A DNA stretch of 21,110 nucleotides from a virus, in IMG/VR virus record IMGVR_UViG_3300029913_000810, positions 1 to 21,110 of that record. One strand, 5' to 3'. The translations under genes were made by a program, and so were the position numbers. Shown piece by piece: positions 5,045 to 12,414 of the stretch. Every line of letters begins with the position of its first letter. Position 1 is the first letter of the stretch. Under the pieces are notes generated by a model, which did no database searches, was not told the DNA's origin, and was given only the letters and a program-made list of their open reading frames with translations.

Positions 5045-5072
5045 GGCGGGGCCATGTTTGGGTGGCCCCGCC
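5045..5072 (-). promoter_or_regulatory. Strong GC hairpin between SSB gene and 16-aa ORF
   Basis: GGCGGGGCCA and TGGCCCCGCC form a perfect 10-bp stem with an 8-nt loop, starting 9 nt after the SSB stop codon. The minus-strand transcript has no U-run after it, so it is not a classical terminator. An mRNA-stability or processing hairpin that separates SSB from downstream gene levels is likely. Confidence 0.7.
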
Positions 5073-5081
5073 GAATCCTTG

Positions 5082-5702
5082 TTAGAACGGCACATCGTCA
5101 TCGACGAAGTAATCCGTGGCCGCTTGCTCTAGCTCGGCGGCTTTGGCGGGTGATACCAGATCGGCGGGCAATTCCGTCGTATCTGGCTTGTGAGAGACAC
5201 CGCTGCCGTTGGTGTAAGCGCCGTTGGTGTAAGCAACGCCGTTGACGACGGGGGCGGGAGCCGGAGCGGAAGCGGGGGCGGGGGTTGTCGCGGGTTGAGG
5301 TTTCAGCAAACCCTCCCGTTCCATATCCGCACGTGTCATATAGGTGATGGCGTGCTGGAGGCCGGGGTACTTGTCGTTTGTACTTTCCCGGTGTTTGATC
5401 TCCAGATAGCCTGTCGTGTTGACAGCGGCGCGGGCAGTGAGTTCACCGTTGAGCGGTAACCCCGCTGCTTCGCAAAACTGGGTGGCTTTGATGTCGCCAT
5501 ATTCCCATGCACCAATCCAGTCCTTTATCGTGGCACTGTACTTGGCGTTTACGACGATCATGGCCAGGGTAACCATATCGTCTTTGTTCTTTTTACTTTT
5601 CCCGTCAACCGCCTTGGTGACGCGAAATTTGTAGAAGCCTTCAGGCACCAGGGGAGGTGCTTTAAAGCCACTGTTAGGATTCGAGTTCGGGGTGAACTTC
5701 AT
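5082..5702 (-). CDS. ssb: Single-stranded DNA-binding protein, phage type
   Basis: 206 aa from ATG 5702, preceded by AAAAAAGG; a TTG start at 5747 would add 15 basic residues but has no ribosome site. The N-terminal 130 residues look like a beta-rich OB-like domain (YKFRVTKAVDGKSKKNKDD, then alternating hydrophobic strands). An Ala/Pro/Asn-rich linker follows (about 140-180). The protein ends in DYFVDDDVPF, an acidic tip like the DDDIPF tail of E. coli SSB that recruits replication proteins. That tail and its place beside the polymerase gene support the call. The domain itself could equally be assigned to a phage DUF669-like ssDNA-binding family. It would coat ssDNA at the phage fork in the cytoplasm. 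Confidence 0.82.
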   Translation of the reverse strand: MKFTPNSNPNSGFKAPPLVPEGFYKFRVTKAVDGKSKKNKDDMVTLAMIVVNAKYSATIKDWIGAWEYGDIKATQFCEAAGLPLNGELTARAAVNTTGYLEIKHRESTNDKYPGLQHAITYMTRADMEREGLLKPQPATTPAPASAPAPAPVVNGVAYTNGAYTNGSGVSHKPDTTELPADLVSPAKAAELEQAATDYFVDDDVPF

Positions 5703-5776
5703 ATGACTTCTATCTACCTTTTTTCTTTTGAAAATTGACCGGCTCAATCACTTTCGTTTTCTTGCCTGCCTAAGTG

Positions 5777-5786
5777 TGAATACCCG
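5777..5786 (-). promoter_or_regulatory. CGGGTATTCA element, copy upstream of ssb
   Basis: On the minus strand CGGGTATTCA lies 75 bp before the ssb ATG, between polA and ssb, within a longer match GGACGGGTATTCA shared with the polA copy. Confidence 0.55.
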
Positions 5787-5825
5787 TCCAAAAGGGGAGG
5801 GCGACCGGTTATTTTGAACTTTTTT

Positions 5826-8021
5826 TTACGGATTTTTCTTAACCTTGGGCTCTTTGCGGTAGAAATCGGAAATGTAGGCTTCCGCGCCTACTATAAGGTT
5901 GGGGTTCCAGCTTGGCGGCGTACACATGATGTCCTGTAGCTGTTGTCTTACCGCTTCACCATCACTACGGTTAGCTTCAACGACCAGTTCATCATGTATG
6001 TGAGTGACTACCTTCAGACCAGCAGCTAAGGCTCTGGTCATCCCATCCGCCAGGATGCACCGGGCATAAGCTTGGTTCACGTTCTCGGTTAGCTTGCCTG
6101 GGTACGTATCTGTGAACCCATACGGTACTCCCGGCTTACGCCTGTTGTTAACCTTCTCCACCTCGCCATCAGCCGGTTTGTATTGATGTTGGGTACGATA
6201 GACGATCATCGGCACCATACCGCCCCACTCCTCTTTGTGGACCAGAATGATATGCGCGTCACGGTAGTAAAGCTTCCGGCCTGAAGGTAACGTAACGCTC
6301 ATGAAGCGTTCATCACGAGCATCGAACACTAGCTTGTCATCCAGTTCAATAATCTCTTTAAGCTGTAGCGCCTGCATAGCGGCGGCGTGGCAATCCTTCC
6401 AAAATTGTTGTATCTCATGGTACGTGTCCCTATAGAGTGTGACCAGCCTTTGAGCCTCTTCTATGGTGATGTCATGATCTATGGTGATGTCATGACCGAA
6501 GGACTTACAGTAGCTTTGGAACCGGGCAGCGCCCATCTGGTAGCCGCAGCCGAGGATCGGCACCTTAGCAAAGTCACGCTGCTTCTTTGTGACTTCCTCA
6601 TACAATATGTTGAATATGATCGCTCCGAAGTGCTTATAGACATCCTCGCCGTTACGGAAGGCGTCTAACATAACCTTGCATCCGCTGAGATCGGCTAACG
6701 TTCTGACCTCAATCATGCTGTAATCGGCAATGACCAGCACCTTGTCGCTTCCAGGGCGGAATGATGACCGGATCGTGGATGTCACAGCGCTTACCGGGTC
6801 TATGTCATCAGGCGTGTGACCGGCGCGAATGCAATTCGTGATTTCCTCTACCCGGTCCTTAATGGCGTCTTCCGGCTTCGGTAGGTTCTGCGGTTGTACC
6901 GACCGGCCTGACCACCTACCTGTTGCGCTGGCTCCATAGTGAACGTGTTGTCCTCTTAACCGGCCATCCGATGACATGTTGTTTAAGATCGCCTTCAGCT
7001 TTTTGGGCCCCGCGCCGCTCATCAGTTTCCGTAGAGCCAACACTTCTTTAACCTCACCGGGCGTATCGGGATTGATCAGGGACGCTTCTACACAGTCAGC
7101 GGCCACCGATACCATCGGGTAGTCGTGATCAGCCAACCACTTCTTGATTTGGTGGTCGGAATTCGGGTTCTTCATCCCCGTCTTATCAATAAGCTGCTGC
7201 CTTACACGGGCGTCCTCTTCATTCATCAGACGGTTAGCGTTCTCTACGAACGCCCGGTCTATCGGGATACCAGTCTCATTGATGGCTTGATCCGCTAACC
7301 ATATAAGGCGCTCGCTGTCCGGCAGTGTTGTGATCGACTCCATCAGGCGCGTGGCGTCACGCATGGCTACCACGTCCTGGACGCAATAGGCGATGAATTG
7401 GGCCCATTGCTCGGGGTGTGAATGCCGGTCCTTATAGTAGATGGGCGGCTGGCCCTTTTTGATATTCGCTTGCGTAGTCTTACTGGCTTTACAGAAGAGG
7501 GCGATCAGCTTGGTACCGGCGCTGTCCTTACCATCGGTTCCCATATCCAGGCTCCGGCACGCTTCACTGAGTTTCCCTGGATGCGTCAGATACCGGCTTA
7601 ATGAGGATGGATCGAAGAAGCGCTCTGCCGGTAGATCGATGCGGTAACAGTAGCGCAGCACTTTCCGCTCGAAGGATGCGTTCCACGCGCAGATGGTGGT
7701 CTCAGGATTCAATATCGCTTCCAGCAGGTAATCCGGCAATGTGGGGTTTACAGTTAGGTCTATCGGCTGTATAAACGAATCATCCGCGCCGAACGCCACC
7801 AGTAGGGGCTTCGTCGCCGGGTGACTCAAGAAGTTGTCGGCACCAACCTTCTTTAGATCGAGGGGACCGGCTAATTCCCAATCGATCCACAGCCGCTTGA
7901 CCGTTACAGGCAGGGTTTTTCTTATGGGGGCCGCTGGCGGCTTTTCGGCTTCAGCTTCATCCTTGATGCGTTTGAGAAAGGCGAGAGCGGCCTGCGGTTG
8001 ACGGGCTTTATTGTATTTCAC
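5826..8021 (-). CDS. polA: DNA polymerase I (family A) with 3'-5' exonuclease
   Basis: 731 aa, the phage replicative polymerase. Exonuclease residues are present: Asp47 and Glu49 (IDWE), NASFE at 114-118 and YCVQD at 212-216, so proofreading is probably active. Polymerase motifs follow: TGRWSGR near 368-373, motif A DYSMIEVR (433-440), motif B with Arg482, Lys486 and Tyr494, and motif C HDE (676-678). There is no 5'-3' exonuclease domain, as usual for phage enzymes. The GTG start at 8021 has AAAGAG directly against it, too close for a normal Shine-Dalgarno; a leaderless or different start is possible. A 6-residue tandem duplication lies at about 509-520. It heads the minus-strand replication operon and is divergent from the primase-helicase gene. 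Confidence 0.97.
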   Translation of the reverse strand: MKYNKARQPQAALAFLKRIKDEAEAEKPPAAPIRKTLPVTVKRLWIDWELAGPLDLKKVGADNFLSHPATKPLLVAFGADDSFIQPIDLTVNPTLPDYLLEAILNPETTICAWNASFERKVLRYCYRIDLPAERFFDPSSLSRYLTHPGKLSEACRSLDMGTDGKDSAGTKLIALFCKASKTTQANIKKGQPPIYYKDRHSHPEQWAQFIAYCVQDVVAMRDATRLMESITTLPDSERLIWLADQAINETGIPIDRAFVENANRLMNEEDARVRQQLIDKTGMKNPNSDHQIKKWLADHDYPMVSVAADCVEASLINPDTPGEVKEVLALRKLMSGAGPKKLKAILNNMSSDGRLRGQHVHYGASATGRWSGRSVQPQNLPKPEDAIKDRVEEITNCIRAGHTPDDIDPVSAVTSTIRSSFRPGSDKVLVIADYSMIEVRTLADLSGCKVMLDAFRNGEDVYKHFGAIIFNILYEEVTKKQRDFAKVPILGCGYQMGAARFQSYCKSFGHDITIDHDITIEEAQRLVTLYRDTYHEIQQFWKDCHAAAMQALQLKEIIELDDKLVFDARDERFMSVTLPSGRKLYYRDAHIILVHKEEWGGMVPMIVYRTQHQYKPADGEVEKVNNRRKPGVPYGFTDTYPGKLTENVNQAYARCILADGMTRALAAGLKVVTHIHDELVVEANRSDGEAVRQQLQDIMCTPPSWNPNLIVGAEAYISDFYRKEPKVKKNP
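6461..6495. repeat. In-frame 18-bp tandem duplication in polA
   Basis: CTATGGTGATGTCATGA occurs at 6461-6477 and again at 6479-6495, a period of 18 bp. It duplicates the hexapeptide HDITI(D/E) between polymerase motifs B and C without breaking frame. Confidence 0.85.
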
Positions 8022-8144
8022 CTCTTTGAATACCCGTCCGCGCGAGATGGCCGCTGAAAATTATTTAAAGTTTGAGGAATTTCCGGTTGAACCGGCTTCA
8101 GCGCGGGTATTCACTAGGGAACCCCTATAAGGAGAGGTTTTTAA
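8022..8144. promoter_or_regulatory. Divergent control region between polA and the primase-helicase gene
   Basis: This 123-bp region holds TGAATACCCG (8027-8036) facing polA and CGGGTATTCA (8104-8113) facing the plus-strand gene, so the same element addresses both. Between them lie an AT-rich patch (8058-8072) and the perfect dyad CCGGTTGAACCGG (8083-8095). The likely role is a shared, coordinately regulated divergent promoter. Confidence 0.6.
8104..8113 (+). promoter_or_regulatory. CGGGTATTCA element upstream of the primase-helicase gene
   Basis: It lies 31 bp before the ATG at 8145 and 10-20 bp upstream of the ribosome site AAGGAG. A polA-facing copy is at 8027-8036 on the minus strand. Confidence 0.55.
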
Positions 8145-10313
8145 ATGTTTGATGGCGACCGCATTGCTGACGAATTAGATTCCTATATGGCTGAGGCTGA
8201 CGCCGAAGACGCCGCGACTTGGGCGGAGCCACCCGATCCACACTTCACCAACCCCAAATACTTGGGTGCCCTGGTTCTGGCCGAACAGGGTTACCACGTC
8301 ATTCCTTTGAACGACAGTGTGGCTATCCTGAAGGACTGGCCCGCGCTGGCGTCTACCGATCCTGAAGTGATATCCAATTGGTGGCGCGACTTCCCGGAAG
8401 CCAACATCGGCATCGCCACCGGCCACAAGGTGGTGGTGATCGATCAGGACCCGCGCCACGGGGGAGTGGCTAGCTTGGCGAAGCTGGAAGCCCAGTACGG
8501 CAAGCTGCCGGTCACCCTGACTGTGGTAACACCGGGCGGTGGCCGTCACTATTACTTCCAGCAACCCGTAAACTTCAAGATCAAGAACTCCATCGGCGGG
8601 TTGGCTGAAGGCATCGATGTGAAGGGTTACCACGGATATGTGGGCGCTCCACCTTCTGTCCGTGTGGCGACCGGCAAAGTCTATAGTTTTGAGGTGCACC
8701 CTAGCGTTGACTGGACCACGGTGCCCATCGCCCCATTACCGGTGTCGTGGAAGGCGGCGATCAGTAAGGCGAAGGGCCACAACGCCAAGATCAAAGCTTA
8801 TAAGAGGGTGAAGCCGGGTGAAGTCGTTCCTGAAGGGTCTCGCCATGAAGCGATGCTCGGCTACGCGATGGGTCTGCGTAAGATGGGTGGCGACTCGATA
8901 TCCATCTACCGGGACCTGAAAAAGTGGGCTGATGAGCATTGCCCCGGCCATGATGACCGCCACTGTTTCCAGATGTCGGAATCGATGATGAATTACCTCA
9001 CGCTGGATGAACAGGCCGAAGAGCGGAAAGAGAAGGCTAACACCAGCTTCATAACAGCATCCCCTGAAGAGGAAGGGCCCGATCCAGACTACATCGACAA
9101 GCTGGATTGCTCTGAAACGGGTGTTATGAAGACGATTAAGAACGTTCACTGTATCCTCAATACTTCTCCCCAGTGGCATGGCGTGATTTCCTACGATGAC
9201 TTCGCTCATCGCGCCATCGTTATGCGGGATCTTGGCTCCGAACTCTTTACGAAGGGCGCTGAAGTGGAAGACGCCCACGTGACGAAGATCCGGTTAGCGC
9301 TCAATCGCGCGGTTGGTGTTGATTTCGGGACGCCGCTGATCTACGACAGTATGCTCTCCGTCGCCGAAGAGCATCGCTTCCATCCGGTGCGTGATTACCT
9401 GGATAACCTGACATGGGATGGTACGAAACGGGTGGGGAAGTGGCTGAACACTTATATGGGTGCGCCCGACGACGATTACACATCGGCGGTCGGTCAAGCT
9501 TTCCTCATCTCCGCGATAGCGCGGGTCATGAGTCCTGGTTGCGAAGTGGACGGTTGTTTGGTGTTTGAAGGCGATCAAAATCTGGGTAAGAATTCAGCCG
9601 TCAATGCGCTCATGCCGGTGGTGAAATGGCGCGGCGTGTTAGGTGCGGATCTGGCTCGGCCCGATACCAAGCTGGATATCCACGGTACGTGGTTCGTGGA
9701 GCTTCAAGAGATGGTGCACACGAGAAAGGCAGCGGTCGATGAACTGAAGGCGTTCCTGACCGAGACGGCGGATCGGGTACGCTCCCCCTATGGACGCATT
9801 AACAAGCGCTACCCGCGCCAGTCCGTCTTCTTTGGCTCCACGGACAACGATTGCTATCTCAAGGACACAACCGGCAACAGGCGCTTTTGGCCGGTGGCTT
9901 GTAAGCCGGTGGTCACTAACATTGAAGGTTCCTTCACTGATCGTGACGCGCTAGCGCGTGACCGGGACCAGATATGGGCGGAAGCCCGTGACTTGTTCCT
10001 GGCGGGGGTGAGTTGGAAACTGACCGCCGTGGTGAAGGCGCTGGCTAAAGAAGAGGCCGAAGAACGTATGCTGCCCGATACGTGGGACGATACGGTTTCG
10101 GAAATGCTGGAAGGGAAGACGGAGGTTACAATCACCGAGATTCTGGTGCAACTGAATCTTGAGATCGGAAAAACCGGCCATCTGGACGGCACACGTCTCG
10201 CCGACATATTGCGGCGCTTAAAGTGGCGGCGCTTCAAGAAACGGTTAAGCCCGACAAAGAGGGCAATGGTGTGGCGTCCACCCCCTGTTGAGAAGAAGGA
10301 AGGGGCCGTGTAG
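8145..10313 (+). CDS. Prim-Pol primase / VapE-like helicase fusion
   Basis: 722 aa with AAGGAG upstream of ATG 8145. Residues 38-200 match the bifunctional primase-polymerase N-terminal domain: VVIDQDP gives the Asp100/Asp102 metal pair, TPGGGRHYYF (129-138) carries the conserved His135, and GIDVKG (156-161) gives a third acidic residue. Residues 410-600 match the VirE/VapE-type P-loop domain: a Walker A variant EGDQNLGKNS (475-484), Walker B-like WFVELQE (516-522), and GNRRFWPV (577-584), typical of this family. It should prime and unwind DNA at the phage fork for the divergently encoded polymerase. The last 90 residues look like a winged helix (MLEGKTEVTITEILVQLN onwards), often seen at the end of such proteins. 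Confidence 0.95.
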   Translation: MFDGDRIADELDSYMAEADAEDAATWAEPPDPHFTNPKYLGALVLAEQGYHVIPLNDSVAILKDWPALASTDPEVISNWWRDFPEANIGIATGHKVVVIDQDPRHGGVASLAKLEAQYGKLPVTLTVVTPGGGRHYYFQQPVNFKIKNSIGGLAEGIDVKGYHGYVGAPPSVRVATGKVYSFEVHPSVDWTTVPIAPLPVSWKAAISKAKGHNAKIKAYKRVKPGEVVPEGSRHEAMLGYAMGLRKMGGDSISIYRDLKKWADEHCPGHDDRHCFQMSESMMNYLTLDEQAEERKEKANTSFITASPEEEGPDPDYIDKLDCSETGVMKTIKNVHCILNTSPQWHGVISYDDFAHRAIVMRDLGSELFTKGAEVEDAHVTKIRLALNRAVGVDFGTPLIYDSMLSVAEEHRFHPVRDYLDNLTWDGTKRVGKWLNTYMGAPDDDYTSAVGQAFLISAIARVMSPGCEVDGCLVFEGDQNLGKNSAVNALMPVVKWRGVLGADLARPDTKLDIHGTWFVELQEMVHTRKAAVDELKAFLTETADRVRSPYGRINKRYPRQSVFFGSTDNDCYLKDTTGNRRFWPVACKPVVTNIEGSFTDRDALARDRDQIWAEARDLFLAGVSWKLTAVVKALAKEEAEERMLPDTWDDTVSEMLEGKTEVTITEILVQLNLEIGKTGHLDGTRLADILRRLKWRRFKKRLSPTKRAMVWRPPPVEKKEGAV

Positions 10314-10320
10314 CGTCTGA

Positions 10321-10359
10321 GGGGTGGACCGGAAAGCGTGAAGAGGACCGGTCTACCCC
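10321..10359 (+). terminator. Stem-loop 8 bp after the primase-helicase gene
   Basis: GGGGTGGACCGG (10321-10332) pairs with CCGGTCTACCCC (10348-10359) over 12 bp with one G-U pair and a 15-nt loop. The position suggests termination, but the following CTTAGTTA is a poor U-run, so it may instead protect the mRNA 3' end. Confidence 0.5.
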
Positions 10360-10428
10360 CTTAGTTACGATAGGATGGACCGCCCGTCAGTGAAATCGTG
10401 GGTGGTTTTTGTTGGGTTTTGGTGCGGT

Positions 10429-10455
10429 GGGGTGTGGTGGGTGGGTGAAAAGGGG
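10429..10455 (+). other. G-quadruplex motif
   Basis: Four G-runs of 3-4 (10429-10432, 10439-10441, 10443-10445, 10452-10455) are separated by loops of 6, 1 and 6 nt, which satisfies the usual G3+N1-7 rule. The whole 10400-10455 segment is strongly G/T-skewed on the plus strand. Confidence 0.7.
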
Positions 10456-10489
10456 TCAAGGGTCCAGTGGTCCACCGTATATTTGTGTG

Positions 10490-10521
10490 TTGTAAAGGTA
10501 TCAACAGACTTTTTTTATATA
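10490..10521 (+). promoter_or_regulatory. Possible promoter for the methyltransferase transcript
   Basis: TTGTAA (10490-10495) and TATATA (10516-10521) resemble -35 and -10 boxes but with a long spacer (20; 18 if TTTATA at 10514 is used). A T7 tract and AT-rich DNA lie between. Weak evidence. Confidence 0.25.
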
Positions 10522-10523
10522 AG

Positions 10524-10548
10524 CACAGCACAGCACACCACACCACAT
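10524..10548. repeat. CACAN minisatellite, five units
   Basis: The units are CACAG, CACAG, CACAC, CACAC, CACAT. The tract is partly complementary to the G/T-rich segment about 100 bp upstream, so the two could pair in single-stranded DNA or RNA. Confidence 0.8.
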
Positions 10549-10580
10549 CATACGGTGTTCTCCCCCCGGAGGTTACAAAG

Positions 10581-10622
10581 GTGAAAGGTCTACCCGCCCC
10601 GGTGTACCGGGTGGCCCTTTAA
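10581..10622 (+). CDS. Possible 13-aa leader peptide
   Basis: GTG at 10581 follows a strong GGAGG with about 8 nt spacing, and the frame closes at TAA 10620 after MKGLPAPVYRVAL. The coding stretch contains the dyad CCCGGTGTACCGGG (10598-10611), which could fold in the mRNA and be opened by a translating ribosome. The next large gene starts 226 bp later. It may be a regulatory upstream ORF, or the ribosome site may be fortuitous. Confidence 0.35.
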   Translation: MKGLPAPVYRVAL

Positions 10623-10740
10623 GTTTAAAATGGACTATGGCTGAAGAAAAAACCACGGATCAGGCTGGAATTGCCGAACCGTTTTATAGTCCGGCATCCT
10701 GCACCGCTTTCCCCGCCGCCGTTCTCGGAAGTAACGTATC

Positions 10741-10799
10741 TGTGCGAACACTTTCGTCTCAAACTGTTCGCACATTTTGGTATCGAATCTGTGCGAACA
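10741..10799. repeat. Three TGTGCGAACA repeats in alternating orientation
   Basis: Direct copies are at 10741-10750 and 10790-10799, with an inverted copy (TGTTCGCACA) at 10765-10774; starts are 24 and 25 bp apart. All lie 50-110 bp before the methyltransferase ATG. They look like an operator array. A related GTTCGCACA is at 208-216. Confidence 0.75.
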
Positions 10800-10847
10800 T
10801 TTTGATCCCCAGCGATTCCACGCTTCTCAACTTCCCTCGATCTGGTT

Positions 10848-12086
10848 ATGAACCGATTTCATGCCAGTCTAGGCAAAGCGAAAGCAGCCAAGCAGGACGA
10901 GTTCTACACCCAGTACGTCGATATTCAAAAAGAGGTCGAGGCTTACCTCGAATTCGACCCAGACACCTTCCGTAGCAAGATCGTCTACTGCAACTGCGAC
11001 GACCCGTTTGAGAGCAACTTCTTCAAGTATTTCGCCGCCAACTTCAACAGGCTTGGACTCAAGAAACTCATCACCACCAGCTACAACGGATCTCCCGTTG
11101 CTGGTCAGGGCACCTTGTTTCCCGAATACAACGAGGGGAATGGCAAGCGCAAGAAGCCAAAGGCGATTGCCGTCATCGTTGACCATGTGAAGGACGAGGA
11201 CGGCGACGGCGCGGTGAACATAAACGACGTGAAGCTCTTCCTCAACCGCAACAAGGCCGCTCGGGTTGCCTTGAAAGGAGACGATAAGTACGCCGGTGGG
11301 GATTTCCGCAGCGCTGATTGCATCGCGCTTTTGAAACAGTCCGACATCGTCATCACCAACCCGCCCTTCTCCCTATTCCGTGAGTATGTAGCCCAACTCG
11401 CGGAGCACGGCAAGAAGTTCCTGATCATAGCAAACAAGAACGCGATCACGTATAAGGAGATCTTCCCACTCATCAAGGCCAATAAGCTGTGGATGGGCGT
11501 CACCCCAATGGGAACCGATATGCTCTTCGACCTTCCGCCTAAACAAGCGAAGGTCATGCTTGAGTCCGGGAGGAAGGGAAGCAACTACAGGATAGTCAAC
11601 GGCAGGGTCATGGGTCGATCTAGTTCGGTTTGGTTCACCAATTTGGACCATGGTCGCCGACACCCGAAGCTGCCGCTGATGACCATGGAAGACAACCTCC
11701 GGTTCAGCAAGCACAAGGAAATGAACGGCAAGGCGGCATACGACCCGTACGACAATTTCAACGCGATTGAAGTGCCGTTCACCGACGCGATCCCCGGCGA
11801 CTATGACGGCGTCATGGGCGTCCCTATCTCTTTCCTTGATAAGTACAACCCCGCGCAGTTCGAACTTGTCGGCTACGAATACAGTGACGAGTTGCGCACC
11901 AGGACCTACCCGGTGCAAATTCAGGTCGATAAGAAAGGTACGAGGAGCAACGTAACAAAGCTGAACGACGTCTGCGCTCTTCGAGTAGACGTGGCACCAA
12001 TGAGCGGGACGACCTACTACATCGTGAACGGCGAGTATTTCGTCGCACCGTACAAGCGGCTTTTCATCCGCCGCCGCGAACGGTAG
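10848..12086 (+). CDS. EcoRI-type adenine-specific DNA methyltransferase
   Basis: 412 aa. The N-terminus (AKAAKQDEFYTQYVDIQKE, residues 11-29) and the segment VYCNCDDPFESNFFKYF (47-62) are hallmarks of the M.EcoRI family, and NPPF at 171-174 is catalytic motif IV of an N6-adenine methylase. The product would transfer a methyl group from S-adenosylmethionine to adenine in DNA. It is longer than M.EcoRI (about 326 aa). No restriction nuclease is adjacent, so it is an orphan that probably protects phage DNA. At least seven GAATTC sites occur in the window, one inside this gene (10950), so that sequence is not avoided; the true specificity cannot be read from sequence. No Shine-Dalgarno is visible at ATG 10848, but no other start fits. 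Confidence 0.93.
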   Translation: MNRFHASLGKAKAAKQDEFYTQYVDIQKEVEAYLEFDPDTFRSKIVYCNCDDPFESNFFKYFAANFNRLGLKKLITTSYNGSPVAGQGTLFPEYNEGNGKRKKPKAIAVIVDHVKDEDGDGAVNINDVKLFLNRNKAARVALKGDDKYAGGDFRSADCIALLKQSDIVITNPPFSLFREYVAQLAEHGKKFLIIANKNAITYKEIFPLIKANKLWMGVTPMGTDMLFDLPPKQAKVMLESGRKGSNYRIVNGRVMGRSSSVWFTNLDHGRRHPKLPLMTMEDNLRFSKHKEMNGKAAYDPYDNFNAIEVPFTDAIPGDYDGVMGVPISFLDKYNPAQFELVGYEYSDELRTRTYPVQIQVDKKGTRSNVTKLNDVCALRVDVAPMSGTTYYIVNGEYFVAPYKRLFIRRRER

Positions 12087-12232
12087 ATGGCGCTCCGCTG
12101 TAAATCTCTCCTAAGACTTCGTGGGTGTGCCGCTCAGACAAATCTTAACTAACAAACCTATAAGCAGGTGAGACGCGGCACGCTTCGCTTACTCCTTTCG
12201 CGCCGCGCGGCGACAACATGGTACGAATCAAG

Positions 12233-12314
12233 GCATGTGATTTGTACCCGCCCACCTTCCCACATAAGCGACTTCCGCCCGCCTTTATGTGGCGCGCCAA
12301 TCAAATTACATTGC
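12233..12314. other. Nested stem-loop region
   Basis: An outer imperfect stem pairs GCATGTGATTTG (12233-12244) with CAAATTACATTGC (12302-12314). An inner perfect 8-bp stem pairs CCACATAA (12260-12267) with TTATGTGG (12285-12292). Just upstream is the 12-bp palindrome CGCCGCGCGGCG (12201-12212). It may be a structured RNA or regulatory element between the methyltransferase and DUF2513 genes. Confidence 0.45.
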
Positions 12315-12414
12315 ACTAGCTGAGAAGCGAATCGCGGCGCATGCGGTGACGGTTGCCGCAGCGTACCGGGTCATGCAGACGTTTATCGTAGATCATACGG
12401 CGGTGGTGGCTTAG
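12289..12414 (+). CDS. Tiny ORF, 41 aa, overlapping the DUF2513 gene start
   Basis: A GTG at 12289 opens a frame ending at TAG 12412-12414, whose last G is the first base of the next gene's GTG (TAGTG). It carries the segment RIAAHAVTVAAA, also found at the C-terminus of the tiny ORF at 12789-12905. No Shine-Dalgarno precedes it and it starts inside a hairpin, so the start is uncertain. The stop/start overlap favours real, coupled translation. No family recognised. Confidence 0.4.
   Translation: MARQSNYIALAEKRIAAHAVTVAAAYRVMQTFIVDHTAVVA
12326..12362. repeat. 37-bp direct repeat, copy 1
   Basis: It matches 12865-12901 with one mismatch (G 12351 against A 12890); copies are 539 bp apart. Homology stops abruptly at both ends. 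Both copies lie in small ORFs in the same frame relative to the repeat. Confidence 0.9.

Larger units (their letters stand above)
10314..10847. other. 534-bp non-coding, repeat-rich stretch
   Basis: This holds a stem-loop, a G-quadruplex motif, a possible promoter, a 5-bp minisatellite, a possible leader peptide and three TGTGCGAACA copies, all listed separately. GGTCTACCC occurs at 10350-10358 and again at 10588-10596. ORFs in it (10375-10584; 10637-10975) are compositionally odd or overlap the methyltransferase gene in another frame. Confidence 0.7.

Noticed and set aside
8175-9278. Long minus-strand ORFs within the primase-helicase gene
   Set aside because: They are antisense shadows of a gene with clear Prim-Pol and P-loop motifs.
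10375-10584. Plus-strand ORF of 69 aa
   Set aside because: It consists of the G/T-rich quadruplex segment and the CACAN repeat; the composition is not protein-like.
10637-10975. Plus-strand ORF of 112 aa
   Set aside because: It has no ribosome site, spans the TGTGCGAACA array and overlaps the methyltransferase gene by 128 bp in another frame.
12087-12288. tRNA or other RNA gene after the methyltransferase
   Set aside because: No cloverleaf or T-loop consensus was found; only hairpins are visible.
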